Assembly (NCBI GenBank): GCA_029252045.1 | Contig: JAQXCD010000020.1 | Location: 233,685-297,684, forward strand | Source: Sulfitobacter sp. | Lineage (GTDB): Bacteria > Pseudomonadota > Alphaproteobacteria > Rhodobacterales > Rhodobacteraceae | Reading direction: 5' to 3' | Length of the DNA stretch: 64,000 bases | Part shown: positions 18,663-29,313 of the stretch, piece after piece | Position numbering within the stretch: the first letter of the stretch is position 1 | Layout: every line of letters starts with the position of its first letter | The notes under the pieces: generated by a model | Databases searched by the model: none | Told to the model about the DNA's origin: nothing | What the model saw: the letters and a program-made list of their open reading frames with translations, nothing else | Made by a program: the position numbers and the translations under genes

Positions 18663-20048
18663 TTAAATCGTCCCGTCCCCTTTGGGTAGAGTGATCAAAA
18701 ACTCCGTGCCGCTGGCATCTGTGCGGGTCAGCGCAATGTCCCCGCCATGGCCACGCAACAGCTCGGCTGAAATAGCCAGCCCCAGACCGGACCCACCTTT
18801 GCGCACAGAACCCTGAAAGGGCGCAAACAGGTGCTCTTGCGCCTTTGCAGCCAGTCCCGGCCCCGTATCACGCAACCCAATCAACCACGCATCGGGTGTC
18901 TCGGTTGCTCTTATGCCAATCTCGCCCTCGATCCTTGAGGCCATAATCGCCTGACGCGCATTGCGAACCAGATTGCCCAGAACACGGTATAATTGCTCTG
19001 GGTCGGCCCTGATAAAGAGATCAGCCGGCACATCCATATTGAACACCAGCGGGAACTCCCCTGCGGCTAAACGCTCGCTGTCGAGAACGTCGTCTACCAC
19101 ATCCGCAAGGCGGACTTGTGTCAGGGTCGGGCCCGGCTCTTCTGCCCGACCAAAGGCCAGCGTCGATTCGCACAGATGTACCGCACGGGTGATGGACCCC
19201 ACCAACTTGGGCGCCATCCGCGCAACGACTGGGTCTTCGGACATTTCTATCCGGTCCGTAAACAGTTGCGCCGAGGTCATGATATTGCGCAAATCATGGC
19301 TGATCTTGCTCACGGCAGACCCGAGCTGAGCCAAACGCTCTTTCTGGCGCAGCGCACTGGTCAATTCTGTTTGCAACGCTTTCAACGCCTCTTCTGCCTC
19401 GCGCAGTTCAGTCACACCTGCGGAAGGTACGATGATCCGGCGCGCATCCTCGGGGGCCGCAGCATAGCGCTGCATATGGGCGACGACGCCTTTGATGGGC
19501 TTCACCAAAAACACGCGCATCGCCAGAAACAGGAGTATCGCTGTAAAGACGGAGATTACAGCTGACAGCAGCAGGATACGCAGGCCGTAATCGATCATGG
19601 CGGTGCGCATCGGGCCAGTGTCCATTGTGACTTCGATCAGCAGGCCTGCATCCCGTACGGGTGCACCGATGACGCGGATTACTTTATTCTCGGGCGTCAA
19701 CAGACGCATCATTGCATCACGGATCAGGACTGACGCCGAATCGTTTCGCAAATCAATTGTGCGGTCGATCATCTGGGGCATCGGTGAGGACAGCACAAGC
19801 TGGCGCATCTCGTCACGGCGCAGCACCACGTTGAACACCTCTGCGTTGCGCAGCAATTCAGCCTCAAGCGCGGGGTCCAGCATATCATCCGCCAGCAACG
19901 TCAATGACGCAATCTGCGCCCGCTCCAGCCGGTTGAGCATGTAATCCTCGCGGAACCGCGCGATGGAAGGCACAAAAATAAGCACCTCGGCCAGCATGAC
20001 AAACACTGTCGTCAGGATCAGCAAACGACCTGAGAGCGAATTAATCAT
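18663..20048 (-). CDS. Sensor histidine kinase
   Basis: HAMP-like region; KISHDLRNIMTSAQLF; NLVRNARQAI; GSVRKGGSGLGLAIS. Confidence 0.9.
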   Translation of the reverse strand: MINSLSGRLLILTTVFVMLAEVLIFVPSIARFREDYMLNRLERAQIASLTLLADDMLDPALEAELLRNAEVFNVVLRRDEMRQLVLSSPMPQMIDRTIDLRNDSASVLIRDAMMRLLTPENKVIRVIGAPVRDAGLLIEVTMDTGPMRTAMIDYGLRILLLSAVISVFTAILLFLAMRVFLVKPIKGVVAHMQRYAAAPEDARRIIVPSAGVTELREAEEALKALQTELTSALRQKERLAQLGSAVSKISHDLRNIMTSAQLFTDRIEMSEDPVVARMAPKLVGSITRAVHLCESTLAFGRAEEPGPTLTQVRLADVVDDVLDSERLAAGEFPLVFNMDVPADLFIRADPEQLYRVLGNLVRNARQAIMASRIEGEIGIRATETPDAWLIGLRDTGPGLAAKAQEHLFAPFQGSVRKGGSGLGLAISAELLRGHGGDIALTRTDASGTEFLITLPKGDGTI

Positions 20049-20100
20049 GATCCAACTTTCCAATCACAACAAACGGCAAGGGAGAGGCGCACCCCTTCCA

Positions 20101-21519
20101 TTAAGGCACAAACCGCTGAACTAGCCCCACAACGCGTTTAACCATATCACTCTCGAACAGGCGCGGTCCAAAGTATGCACCAGCGGCGCGTTTGTTGATC
20201 TCGCCGATGGTCGGATAGGGCGCAACCATCGCAGCAATCTGGCTCATTTTCATTTTGTTGGCCAATGCCAAAGCCCATAGATTAATCAGCTCTCCGGCCT
20301 GATACCCGACAATTGACGCGCCAACGGGACGGCCCTTCACGACCATCACCTTGATAAAGCCCTTTGTCTTACGCTCGGCTATCGCGCGGTCATTGTGGGA
20401 ATAGTGGAACCGGACCACTTCAAGCGCGCTGCCGTGTTTGTCTTTGGCTTGCGCCTCGGTCAGGCCGACCTGCGACAGTTCGGGATCGGTATAGGTGGCC
20501 CATGGGATATGCGCGATTTTGGCCTTGGACGGCAGGCCAAACAGCATAGAGCGGATGATAACACCGGCATGGTATCCCGCCACATGGGTGAATTGCAGGC
20601 TGCCTGCCACATCGCCAATCGCGTAGACGCGCCTGTTGCTGGTGCGCAGGCTGTCATCCACTTCAATCCCGTTGCGCGATGGCTTGATCCCGCCCGCTTC
20701 CAGATCCAGCTTGGACGTATTTGCCCGCCGCCCCACCGCCATCAGCAGATGCGAGCCCTTGAACACACGCCCGTCCTGGGTTTCGATCTCGATTGCCCCT
20801 GCCTTACCGCGCACTTCAGCCGCCAGCGCATCCTCCGCAATCTCAACGCCTTCTTCTTTCAACGAAGACAGCACAACCTCGGCCAGCTCAGGGTCATCCT
20901 TGCCCAAGGCCTTTGCACCTTCGATCACGGTGACTTTACACCCCATGCGAATATGGGCCTGCGCCATTTCCATCCCGATGGGCCCACCGCCAACAATGAG
21001 TAGATGCTCGGGCGCCTCGCGCAGATCAAACAGCGTCTCGTTTGTTTCGTAAGGGACGGTATCCAAACCCGGAATTGGCGGAACAAGCGGAGAGGACCCT
21101 GTAGCGATAACGATCCGCCGCGCCTTGATCACCGTATCCCCCGCCTGCACTTCGGTCGGGGAGATAAAGCGGCCATATTCGCGGATCACATTGATCCCGA
21201 AGCCCTCGAACCGTTCCTGACTGTCCACAGGCGCGATGGTCGCAATCACGTCCGCCACATGGTCCTTGGCGGCTGCGTAATCCACAGCACCCGCTGCATC
21301 CGCCACACCAAATTGCGCACTATGCTGTTGCCCGTATGCAGCCTTACCCGTCGCAATCAGCGCTTTGGACGGAACGCATCCAAAGTTCAGGCAATCGCCG
21401 CCCATCTTGTGACCCTCCAGCAGAACCACATCCGCGCCCATCTGTGCGGCCCCTGCAGCCACGGACAAGCCACCCGACCCTGCACCAATGACCAGAATGT
21501 CTGTTTTGATATGTTTCAT
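20101..21519 (-). CDS. Mercuric reductase-like FAD/pyridine nucleotide-disulfide oxidoreductase
   Basis: GAGSGGLSVAAGAAQMGA; redox motif GGDCLNFGCVPSKALI. Confidence 0.92.
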   Translation of the reverse strand: MKHIKTDILVIGAGSGGLSVAAGAAQMGADVVLLEGHKMGGDCLNFGCVPSKALIATGKAAYGQQHSAQFGVADAAGAVDYAAAKDHVADVIATIAPVDSQERFEGFGINVIREYGRFISPTEVQAGDTVIKARRIVIATGSSPLVPPIPGLDTVPYETNETLFDLREAPEHLLIVGGGPIGMEMAQAHIRMGCKVTVIEGAKALGKDDPELAEVVLSSLKEEGVEIAEDALAAEVRGKAGAIEIETQDGRVFKGSHLLMAVGRRANTSKLDLEAGGIKPSRNGIEVDDSLRTSNRRVYAIGDVAGSLQFTHVAGYHAGVIIRSMLFGLPSKAKIAHIPWATYTDPELSQVGLTEAQAKDKHGSALEVVRFHYSHNDRAIAERKTKGFIKVMVVKGRPVGASIVGYQAGELINLWALALANKMKMSQIAAMVAPYPTIGEINKRAAGAYFGPRLFESDMVKRVVGLVQRFVP

Positions 21520-21521
21520 GG

Positions 21522-22259
21522 TTACAGGTCCTTTTTGCCGGTGAGGGCTTTGATCACCACGGGCAGGAGCGACAAAGCGCAGAGCCCCAGAATGGGAAGC
21601 AGAATATGCGGCTCGAAGATAATGCCAAAATTAGGGGTCTCGCCACGGGCAAACACCTCACCCAATCCCGCGCCTACAGAGGTGTAAACCAGCGAACCGG
21701 GGATGATGCCCAAAAACGTCGAGATCACAAAGCGCCGCAGCGGTACGCCCAGAAACGCAGGAATCAGATTTGCCACAAAGAACGGAACAGCCGGCACCAG
21801 ACGGATGAAGAACAGCATCGACCACTGATTCTCGTCCAGACGCTTCTTGATCCGCGCGACCATACCCGCCGAGGTCTCCATTCGCGCTTTCAGCTTTTCA
21901 CCCAGCCCCATACGCGCCACCAGAAAAATAAGCGTCGCACCTATAGTCGCCGCCATCACGTTAAACGCAGCGCCCAGCGCAGTGCCGAACAGAAATCCCC
22001 CCGTCAGAGTCGCGATCAGCGCACCGGGCAGGGAAAATGTCACAATCAGGATGTAGGCGATAAAGAAGCCCAGAACAGTCAGTACAAAATGGCTGTCACG
22101 AAAGGCGAGCAACGCCTCGCGGTTATCGCGCAGCGCTTCAAAACCAAGGTAGTCCCGCAGCGCAAAAGCACCAAGAGCTGCCACAGTTACAATCAGGACC
22201 AGCGGGCCAAACCGCACAATACCGGACTTTTTATCTTCAGTCGTCGTCATACCTGTCAT
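21522..22259 (-). CDS. TVP38/TMEM64 (VTT-domain) membrane protein
   Basis: LPGALIATLTGGFLFGTALGAAFNVMAATIGATLIFL and IRLVPAVPFFVANLIPAFLGV. Confidence 0.88.
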   Translation of the reverse strand: MTGMTTTEDKKSGIVRFGPLVLIVTVAALGAFALRDYLGFEALRDNREALLAFRDSHFVLTVLGFFIAYILIVTFSLPGALIATLTGGFLFGTALGAAFNVMAATIGATLIFLVARMGLGEKLKARMETSAGMVARIKKRLDENQWSMLFFIRLVPAVPFFVANLIPAFLGVPLRRFVISTFLGIIPGSLVYTSVGAGLGEVFARGETPNFGIIFEPHILLPILGLCALSLLPVVIKALTGKKDL

Positions 22260-22551
22260 CTTTCGCGCTCCTGCCCCGATTTGTCTCCCCCTAGATGCGC
22301 TTTTGCGCGGAACAAGGACACCCCGCTCACGCGCGCTTGATCGGGCGTGTGGCAAATCATGGCCCAACAGACGCTTTTGAGGGGCTATTGAAATATATCC
22401 CGTCATGGCACAGGATATTTATTGCAGATCAATGCAGTTTCCCGCCTCGCAGGGTTTGACTTGGGGCGCTCAGCGCTTTAGAGGACGGGTCTGAATTGAC
22501 GTGTATCGGCGAATCCGCTGCGCACAAGTTATACTAGATGGAGACGGAGCG

Positions 22552-22686
22552 ATGAAACGCACCTTTCAACCCTCGAACCTCGTCCGCAAGCGCCGCCACG
22601 GTTTCCGTGCACGCATGGCAACTAAAGCAGGTCGCAAGATCATCAATGCTCGTCGTGCCCAAGGCCGTAAAGAGCTGAGCGCGTAA
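22552..22686 (+). CDS. rpmH: 50S ribosomal protein L34
   Basis: [44 protein letters not shown]. Confidence 0.98.
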   Translation: MKRTFQPSNLVRKRRHGFRARMATKAGRKIINARRAQGRKELSA

Positions 22687-22707
22687 TACACGCCTAAGGC
22701 TAATGTT

Positions 22708-23127
22708 ATGACACCGTCGGAGACTGACCTGATTGGCATAACCGCCAAAGGGGATAAGTATACGACGGTTTTGTCATATCTGGCTCCGACTGTTCTAACC
22801 CAACGCCGCGACTTCCAGCGCGCAGCTCGCGGCAAGCGGGTCGCAATGGCTGGATTTGTGCTGCAATCCCTGCGCCGCCCCGAAGGCGAGACGGAGGGGA
22901 TCCGCATTGGCTATACCTGTTCCAAAAAAGTCGGCAACGCTGTGGCCCGCAACCGCGCCAAGCGCCGCTTGCGCGAAATTGCCCGCGCCATTCTGCCGGT
23001 CAAAGGTATTGAGGGGCACGACTATGTCCTGATCGGTCGCAATGGTGCGACCGCGAACCTTCCCTACGCACAGCTGTTGGCGGATCTGGAGAAATCACTG
23101 GCAATCCTACATGGTCCCCGCAAGTGA
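22708..23127 (+). CDS. rnpA: Ribonuclease P protein component
   Basis: GYTCSKKVGNAVARNRAKRRLREIAR motif. Confidence 0.96.
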   Translation: MTPSETDLIGITAKGDKYTTVLSYLAPTVLTQRRDFQRAARGKRVAMAGFVLQSLRRPEGETEGIRIGYTCSKKVGNAVARNRAKRRLREIARAILPVKGIEGHDYVLIGRNGATANLPYAQLLADLEKSLAILHGPRK

Positions 23128-23351
23128 CCCCCGTCGCCCGCATCATTGCCCTGCCCGTTTACGCCTACCGGCTGATATTCAGCCCATGGGTCGGGTTTAA
23201 TTGCCGCTACCAGCCCACCTGTTCCGCTTATGCGCTTGAAGCACTTGAGACACACGGTGCATTAAAAGGCAGTCTGCTTGCCGCACGACGTATCGGGCGC
23301 TGTCACCCCTTCGGCAGCGATGGATACGACCCCGTGCCAGATAAGGACTAA
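23124..23351 (+). CDS. yidD: Membrane protein insertion efficiency factor YidD (GTG start)
   Basis: YRLIFSPWVGFNCRYQPTCSAYALEAL and GRCHPFGSDGYDPVP. Confidence 0.95.
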   Translation: MTPVARIIALPVYAYRLIFSPWVGFNCRYQPTCSAYALEALETHGALKGSLLAARRIGRCHPFGSDGYDPVPDKD

Positions 23352-23354
23352 CGC

Positions 23355-24062
23355 ATGGAAACCGGCTTTTTCAAATGGGTTTGGCGCTTCAACGCGCTTG
23401 CAATCGCATTGGTCGCATTGCTGGCTCTAGGCGCCATCACCTATGAGCTTGGCCGCGACTTGGCCCGCACGCTGTTCCCCACACGAACCACAAACACTCT
23501 TGTTATGAACCCCGCAGATGCACCGGGGGAGGCCGTTATAGATGACACAATCAAACGTTATTTCGGCACTCCTTCTGCGGCCACAGCAGACGGCACCTAC
23601 GCACTGCCGCTCTATGTCGAACAAACCTATTCCAACCGGAGTATCAGCAAGAGCAGTGTTGGAAATCTGGTAAACTACCGCATCGTCCAAACTGCGCCGC
23701 AATCAAACCGCTGGCTTTTCCCTCCTGCCGAACGGCTGATCCTGAATACCTACGCGCTTGTCTTGCGGGAAAGCGGTCAGGCCAATCTGCCAATGGGGCA
23801 ACTGATGACCGTCACGGATTCAGACACCAATGAAGACGGCCGCCTATCGCCGCAGGACACGACCAGCGCGTTTCTCACGGATGCAACTTGGGGTGAACCG
23901 GTTAAAATTGTCGATGGTGTACACTCATTGCTGTCCCACACTGTGCGCACATCCGACATGCTTGATCTGATCTATAACACGGACGCAGGCACCCATATCG
24001 CACAGGTGAGCCTGCTCAGCGGTGCGATCCTCTCGCAGCAGATTGTCACGCCAGAAGACTAG
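23355..24062 (+). CDS. Membrane-anchored hypothetical protein with one EF-hand-like loop
   Basis: One N-terminal TM helix; loop DTNEDGRLSPQD. Confidence 0.75.
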   Translation: METGFFKWVWRFNALAIALVALLALGAITYELGRDLARTLFPTRTTNTLVMNPADAPGEAVIDDTIKRYFGTPSAATADGTYALPLYVEQTYSNRSISKSSVGNLVNYRIVQTAPQSNRWLFPPAERLILNTYALVLRESGQANLPMGQLMTVTDSDTNEDGRLSPQDTTSAFLTDATWGEPVKIVDGVHSLLSHTVRTSDMLDLIYNTDAGTHIAQVSLLSGAILSQQIVTPED

Positions 24063-24125
24063 CCACTACCGCTTTAGTTTGTTTAAACCCAACGCTAAAA
24101 GGGGTCATTCCAAGAGGACCGTGCC

Positions 24126-24965
24126 ATGCTTGATCAACCCGAAGACATTCACGCCCTGTTTAACGGCGCACCGCAAACGACCGAGTTCAAGAAGCTGCGC
24201 AAACGCATCGTACGCCAGACCCGCGAAGCGATTGACCAATACGGCATGATTGAGCCCGGAACCAAATGGCTGGTCTGTCTGTCAGGTGGCAAAGACAGCT
24301 ACACTCTTTTGGCCGTCCTGCATGAATTGCAATGGCGCGGCCTGCTCCCTGTCGAGCTGTTGGCGTGTAATCTGGATCAAGGGCAGCCCGGCTTTCCCGC
24401 CACTGTCTTGCCCGAGTTCCTAGAGAAAATGGGTGTGAAGCACCGGATCGAGTATCAGGACACCTATTCCATTGTGATGGATAAAATCCCTGCGGGCCGC
24501 ACGTTTTGCGCGCTGTGTTCACGCCTGCGGCGTGGCAACCTCTACCGCATTGCCCGCGAGGAAGGATGCTCGGCTGTGGTGCTGGGCCATCACCGCGATG
24601 ATATTCTGGAAACATTCTTCATGAATCTCTTTCATGGCGGCCGTTTGGCAACCATGCCACCCAAGCTGCTGAACGAGGAAGGTGATCTGTTTGTCTACCG
24701 CCCGCTGGCGCATGTGGCCGAAGTAGATTGCGAAAAATTTTCCGCCTCGATGAAGTATCCGATCATTCCGTGTGACCTGTGCGGTTCACAGGACGGGCTG
24801 CAAAGACAACAGGTCAAAGCGATTCTCGACGGGTGGGAACGCAACAGCCCCGGTCGGCGTCAGGTTATGTTCCGCGCCCTTACAAACGCGCGGCCCTCCC
24901 ATCTTCTGGATAACAAACTCTTTGATTTTGCAGGTCTAACGCGGGACGCGGACAATTCTAACTAA
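24126..24965 (+). CDS. ttcA: tRNA 2-thiocytidine(32) synthetase
   Basis: PP-loop [27 protein letters not shown]. Confidence 0.95.
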   Translation: MLDQPEDIHALFNGAPQTTEFKKLRKRIVRQTREAIDQYGMIEPGTKWLVCLSGGKDSYTLLAVLHELQWRGLLPVELLACNLDQGQPGFPATVLPEFLEKMGVKHRIEYQDTYSIVMDKIPAGRTFCALCSRLRRGNLYRIAREEGCSAVVLGHHRDDILETFFMNLFHGGRLATMPPKLLNEEGDLFVYRPLAHVAEVDCEKFSASMKYPIIPCDLCGSQDGLQRQQVKAILDGWERNSPGRRQVMFRALTNARPSHLLDNKLFDFAGLTRDADNSN

Positions 24966-25067
24966 GTTGCAGTAAAGAAGCCCAAGGTCATTAACTTCAG
25001 GTTGTTTCCATTCCCGCTACGGTAGCCCGAATGGAGCGCACATGCGGTCCCAACCGGAGGAACGTCT

Positions 25068-26630
25068 GTGCAGCACAGCAAGTTAAGCAGCCATGTTTCC
25101 AGCATGGCAATTATACGCAAACGCATTTTTCTGCTACTCACCAGCCCTCCAGCCCTGGCCTTTGTCCCCGCCTTCTCACTCGCCGCATTTTGGTTTGGCG
25201 GTGAAGGAGCGCTGCTGGTGGTCGCGGCACTTATACCTGTTATATATCTGCTGTTCGGCGGCGTTGGTGCAGCCGTAGACCACCTGCATTCCAGCATAAT
25301 AACACGCCACGGGCTGCTCCGGCGCGGACCTATGGCTGAAAGATGCGAGGCCGTTTTTACAGAAGCCACCGAAACCGGATTGGACTCCTGCATTCATGTC
25401 ATCGAAATCGAAAAATTTTCCGAGTTGGTTGAACAATATGGTCCTGCCGCCGGTGACACCATTATCCAGCGCATTGGCGAACGTTTGAGCAGCACCATGC
25501 GGGACGACGACGCGATCGGACAAATCGGCGACGCGCGCTTTGCAGTTTGCGCACACCCCGTCCGACAGCTCTCACTCGAGCTGTGTATCCAACTGGCAGG
25601 CAGGCTTCAAAGTGCCGCAGAAGAAGCAATATCGATTGATGGAACCGTCATTTATGTGGACGTTTGCATCGGTTTTTACCAGCAATCCCGCGCGCCCGAA
25701 AACCAAGGAAGCCACTGGCTGGAAGCCGCCTGCATTGCCTTGCGCAGCGCACAGGCGCGGGGCGCATCCAGTATTCGCGCCTACTCCGATCAAATGCATC
25801 AGGAACGGAAGACGCGACGCGCCCTGACCGACGATGTTGTTGCAGCACTGGAGGCAGGTGAGATCGCCCCTTGGTTTCAACCTCAGGTATGCACCGATAC
25901 GGGCCGCATTACGGGTTTTGAAGCTTTGGCGCGTTGGACCCACCCTATCAGAGGTGTCATCCCGCCGGCAGAGTTCCTGCCCGCTGTCGAAGCAACAAAC
26001 CAACTTGAACGCCTTGCAGAAGTAATGATGTATCATAGCTTTCGGGCCCTCAAGCAGTGGGACGCAGCGGGTGTGAAAATCCCTCAGGTCGGAGTCAATT
26101 TCGCTGGAACCGAACTTGGAAACCCCCGTCTTCTGGAAAAGATCAAATGGGATCTCGACAGGTTCGAACTTACGCCGGACAGGTTAGCCGTGGAAATTTT
26201 GGAGACCGTTGTTACAGATTCGGCCGATGATGTGATTACCAGAAACATCGCCGCGCTAAGTGCTTTGGGATGCAGGATCGACCTGGACGATTTTGGCACA
26301 GGAAATGCGTCGCTGGCAGCGATACGGCGATTTGCTGTAAACAGAATCAAGATTGACCGGAGTTTTGTAGTGCGCGCAGACCGAGACCCGGGCCAGCAAC
26401 GCATGATAAGTGCAATCCTCACGATGGCCGAGCGTCTGCAAGTCGAGACTCTCGCCGAAGGGGTCGAAACTGTCGGCGAACATGTGTTGCTCGCCCAGTT
26501 GGGCTGCAACCATGTTCAGGGCTTTGGCATCCCCCGCCCAATGCCTTTCGACCAGACACTGGACTGGATACATGCGCATAATGCAAAGCTCAACGATGTG
26601 CCCCAAATCCTTCAGACCAGAAGAAAATAA
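25068..26630 (+). CDS. EAL-domain c-di-GMP phosphodiesterase with degenerate GGDEF domain
   Basis: FEALARW and IDLDDFGTGNASL retained; GGDEF signature degenerate (IGDARF). Confidence 0.9.
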   Translation: MQHSKLSSHVSSMAIIRKRIFLLLTSPPALAFVPAFSLAAFWFGGEGALLVVAALIPVIYLLFGGVGAAVDHLHSSIITRHGLLRRGPMAERCEAVFTEATETGLDSCIHVIEIEKFSELVEQYGPAAGDTIIQRIGERLSSTMRDDDAIGQIGDARFAVCAHPVRQLSLELCIQLAGRLQSAAEEAISIDGTVIYVDVCIGFYQQSRAPENQGSHWLEAACIALRSAQARGASSIRAYSDQMHQERKTRRALTDDVVAALEAGEIAPWFQPQVCTDTGRITGFEALARWTHPIRGVIPPAEFLPAVEATNQLERLAEVMMYHSFRALKQWDAAGVKIPQVGVNFAGTELGNPRLLEKIKWDLDRFELTPDRLAVEILETVVTDSADDVITRNIAALSALGCRIDLDDFGTGNASLAAIRRFAVNRIKIDRSFVVRADRDPGQQRMISAILTMAERLQVETLAEGVETVGEHVLLAQLGCNHVQGFGIPRPMPFDQTLDWIHAHNAKLNDVPQILQTRRK

Positions 26631-26749
26631 CAGAAAAATACAGCAATACACCTGCGACAAAGCCGGAGCTGCGGGCGAATCCGCTTGACCTTTGGTGCGC
26701 TCCGTTGTGTACCCACCAGACAGTTTTCAGACATCAGGTGGCGGTGCCA

Positions 26750-28576
26750 ATGGACGATCAGAACAAGAACCTAATCATTGCAACAGCTCTCAGTTTTGTT
26801 GTGATCCTTGTGTGGTTTGTACTCTTTCCACCGCCAGAGGCCGACACGCCGATTGACGGGGCATCCATTTCCCAGACTGCTCCGGCGGATGGTACCCTCG
26901 TCACACCCAGCGCAGATGTGCCTGCGGCCGCTGTAACGGAAACTGCCAGCGCGGCTACCACGCCAAGCGCGTTGGAAAATGCCCCCCGCGTTGCAATTGA
27001 AACGCCTCGCGTCAGCGGCTCGCTGTCGCTCCTAGGGGGCCGTATCGACCAGCTGTCACTGGTAGACTATAAGACATCTCTGGATGCGGATGCGACGATC
27101 GTCGAAATTCTGTTTCCAGCAACTGAACCAAACGCGCAATACGCGCTGCATGGCTGGGCCGCCGCCGCAGGTGTCGACCCGACAGCCGTCCCCGGCCCCA
27201 ACACGCAGTGGGAACTGGCAAAAGGTGAAACACTGGGTGTAGAAACACCTGTGACCCTTCGTTGGGACAACGGCGCAGGTCTGGTTTTCTCTAAGAAAAT
27301 CGAAATTGACGACCAGTTCATGTTCACGATTACCCAGTCTGTAGAGAACTCCGGCGAAGTTGCGGCATCTGTTGCACCCTATGCGGTTCTCGCCCGCCAT
27401 GGCATTCCACCGGATTTGAAGAACTTCTTCATTCTACATGAAGGTGTAGTTGCCATGACTGATGGTGAATACTCGGAAATCGACTGGAAAGACATGCCGG
27501 AGTTCGAGTTGAACCCGCGCACGGGTGCCCGCGAGCAAGTACGCAATATCACGGAAAACGGCTGGATCGGTTTTACTGATCACTTCTGGATGAGTGCGCT
27601 TATCCCCGTTCAGGGAACCGCCTTCAAATCCGTTGCAAAATATAACGAGCGCAGCGATATTTACCAAACCGAAGCGGTAAGCCCCGTACAGACAGTTGCC
27701 CCCGGCCAAAGCATTTCAAACACCACCCAGTTTTTTGCAGGTGCAAAAGAATGGGACGTGCTGAACGCATATGAGCAGGCCGGTGTTTACAACTTTATTG
27801 ATTCCATCGACTGGGGTTGGTTTGCCTTCTTGACCAAGCCGATCTTCTGGCTGTTGCATCACCTGAATATTTTGATCGGCAACATGGGTGTATCCATCAT
27901 CTGCCTGACACTGCTGATCAAGGCGCTTTTGTTCCCGCTGGCGTATAAATCATACGTCTCGATGGCCAAGATGAAAGAGCTTCAGCCGAAGATGGAAAAG
28001 CTGAAAGAAGAAGCCGGAGACGACCGTCAGAAAGTGCAGCAGGGCATGATGGCCCTCTACAAAAAAGAGAAAGTGAACCCGGCCGCCGGGTGTCTGCCAA
28101 TCTTGCTGCAAATTCCGATCTTCTTCTCGCTCTACAAGGTGATCTTTGTCACGATCGAGCTGCGCCATGCACCGTTCTTTGGCCCCTTTCAGGATCTGAG
28201 CGCACCCGACCCGACGTCGATCTTCAACTTCTACGGCCTGCTTCCTTGGGGCGTGCCAGAAGTCGGCAGCATCATGGCACTTGTATTCATCGGTATTCTG
28301 CCGCTGCTTCTGGGTATTTCCATGTGGCTGCAGCAAAAACTGAATCCAGCACCCACTGACCCGACACAACAGATGATCTTTGCGTGGATGCCATGGGTCT
28401 TCATGTTCATGCTGGGCAGCTTTGCCTCCGGTCTGGTCGTTTACTGGATCGCGAACAACACCATCACCTTTACCCAGCAATATCTGATCATGCGCAGCCA
28501 GGGTTACAAACCTGACCTGCTGGGCAATATCAAAGGCGGGTTTGGCCGTAAGGCCAAGGCGGGGCCGAAAAAGTGA
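26750..28576 (+). CDS. yidC: Membrane protein insertase YidC
   Basis: MDDQNKNLIIATALSF; NPAAGCLPILLQIPIFFSLYKV. Confidence 0.97.
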   Translation: MDDQNKNLIIATALSFVVILVWFVLFPPPEADTPIDGASISQTAPADGTLVTPSADVPAAAVTETASAATTPSALENAPRVAIETPRVSGSLSLLGGRIDQLSLVDYKTSLDADATIVEILFPATEPNAQYALHGWAAAAGVDPTAVPGPNTQWELAKGETLGVETPVTLRWDNGAGLVFSKKIEIDDQFMFTITQSVENSGEVAASVAPYAVLARHGIPPDLKNFFILHEGVVAMTDGEYSEIDWKDMPEFELNPRTGAREQVRNITENGWIGFTDHFWMSALIPVQGTAFKSVAKYNERSDIYQTEAVSPVQTVAPGQSISNTTQFFAGAKEWDVLNAYEQAGVYNFIDSIDWGWFAFLTKPIFWLLHHLNILIGNMGVSIICLTLLIKALLFPLAYKSYVSMAKMKELQPKMEKLKEEAGDDRQKVQQGMMALYKKEKVNPAAGCLPILLQIPIFFSLYKVIFVTIELRHAPFFGPFQDLSAPDPTSIFNFYGLLPWGVPEVGSIMALVFIGILPLLLGISMWLQQKLNPAPTDPTQQMIFAWMPWVFMFMLGSFASGLVVYWIANNTITFTQQYLIMRSQGYKPDLLGNIKGGFGRKAKAGPKK

Positions 28577-29313
28577 CGAAGGTAACGGCGCTTTGGCGCC
28601 ACCCTATCAAGAGCCACGGGCGTGAGGCGCTAACGCGTGTCACGCTGACCCAAGGCCGGTCGATGCCCTATGACCGCCTCTGGGCCATTGCCCATGACGC
28701 GGCGAAGGCCGACGGATCCGAGTGGGTTGCATGCCAGAATTTCAGCCGTGGTTCAAAATCTCCTGCATTGATGGCGATAAATGCCACCCTTGACGAGGCG
28801 GCTGAAACGCTAACCCTCACCCATCCGGATCGTCCCGATCTGACCGTGCAGCCTGACACCCAGGGCGCAGCCTTGCTGGATTGGGTCCGTCCCCTTGTCG
28901 ATGCCGCCCGCGCACAACCCGCAAAAGTGATGCGCTTGGACCAACGCGGGTACACAGACACGCCATATGCCTCTGTGTCGCTGTGCAGCCAATCTTCGCA
29001 AAGCGACCTTGAACGCCTGACAGCTGCACCTTTGCAATCGGAGCGCTGGCGCGGGAACATCTGGTTTGAGGGTTCGGCCCCCTGGGAAGAATTCAACTGG
29101 ATCGGCCGTGAGCTGCGACTAGGGACCACCCGCCTGCGTGTTGAAGAGCCCATTCAGCGCTGCATGGCGACAACTGCAAACCCCCACACAGGTGTACGCG
29201 ATGTCGACACCCTGAAAGCCCTGAACATGTTGGGGCATCAGAATTTTGGCATTTATGCCACCGTTATCGAGACGGGTGACGTCGCCCTTGGTGACCAGCT
29301 GGAGCTTATCTAA
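28573..29313 (+). CDS. MOSC-domain protein
   Basis: MOSC N-terminal start (ALWRHPIKSHGREAL) and RCMATTANPHTGVRDVDTL. Confidence 0.9.
   Translation: MTKVTALWRHPIKSHGREALTRVTLTQGRSMPYDRLWAIAHDAAKADGSEWVACQNFSRGSKSPALMAINATLDEAAETLTLTHPDRPDLTVQPDTQGAALLDWVRPLVDAARAQPAKVMRLDQRGYTDTPYASVSLCSQSSQSDLERLTAAPLQSERWRGNIWFEGSAPWEEFNWIGRELRLGTTRLRVEEPIQRCMATTANPHTGVRDVDTLKALNMLGHQNFGIYATVIETGDVALGDQLELI

Noticed and set aside
22260-22551. oriC next to rpmH
   Set aside because: No clear cluster of TTATCCACA-type DnaA boxes; no dnaA or dnaN nearby
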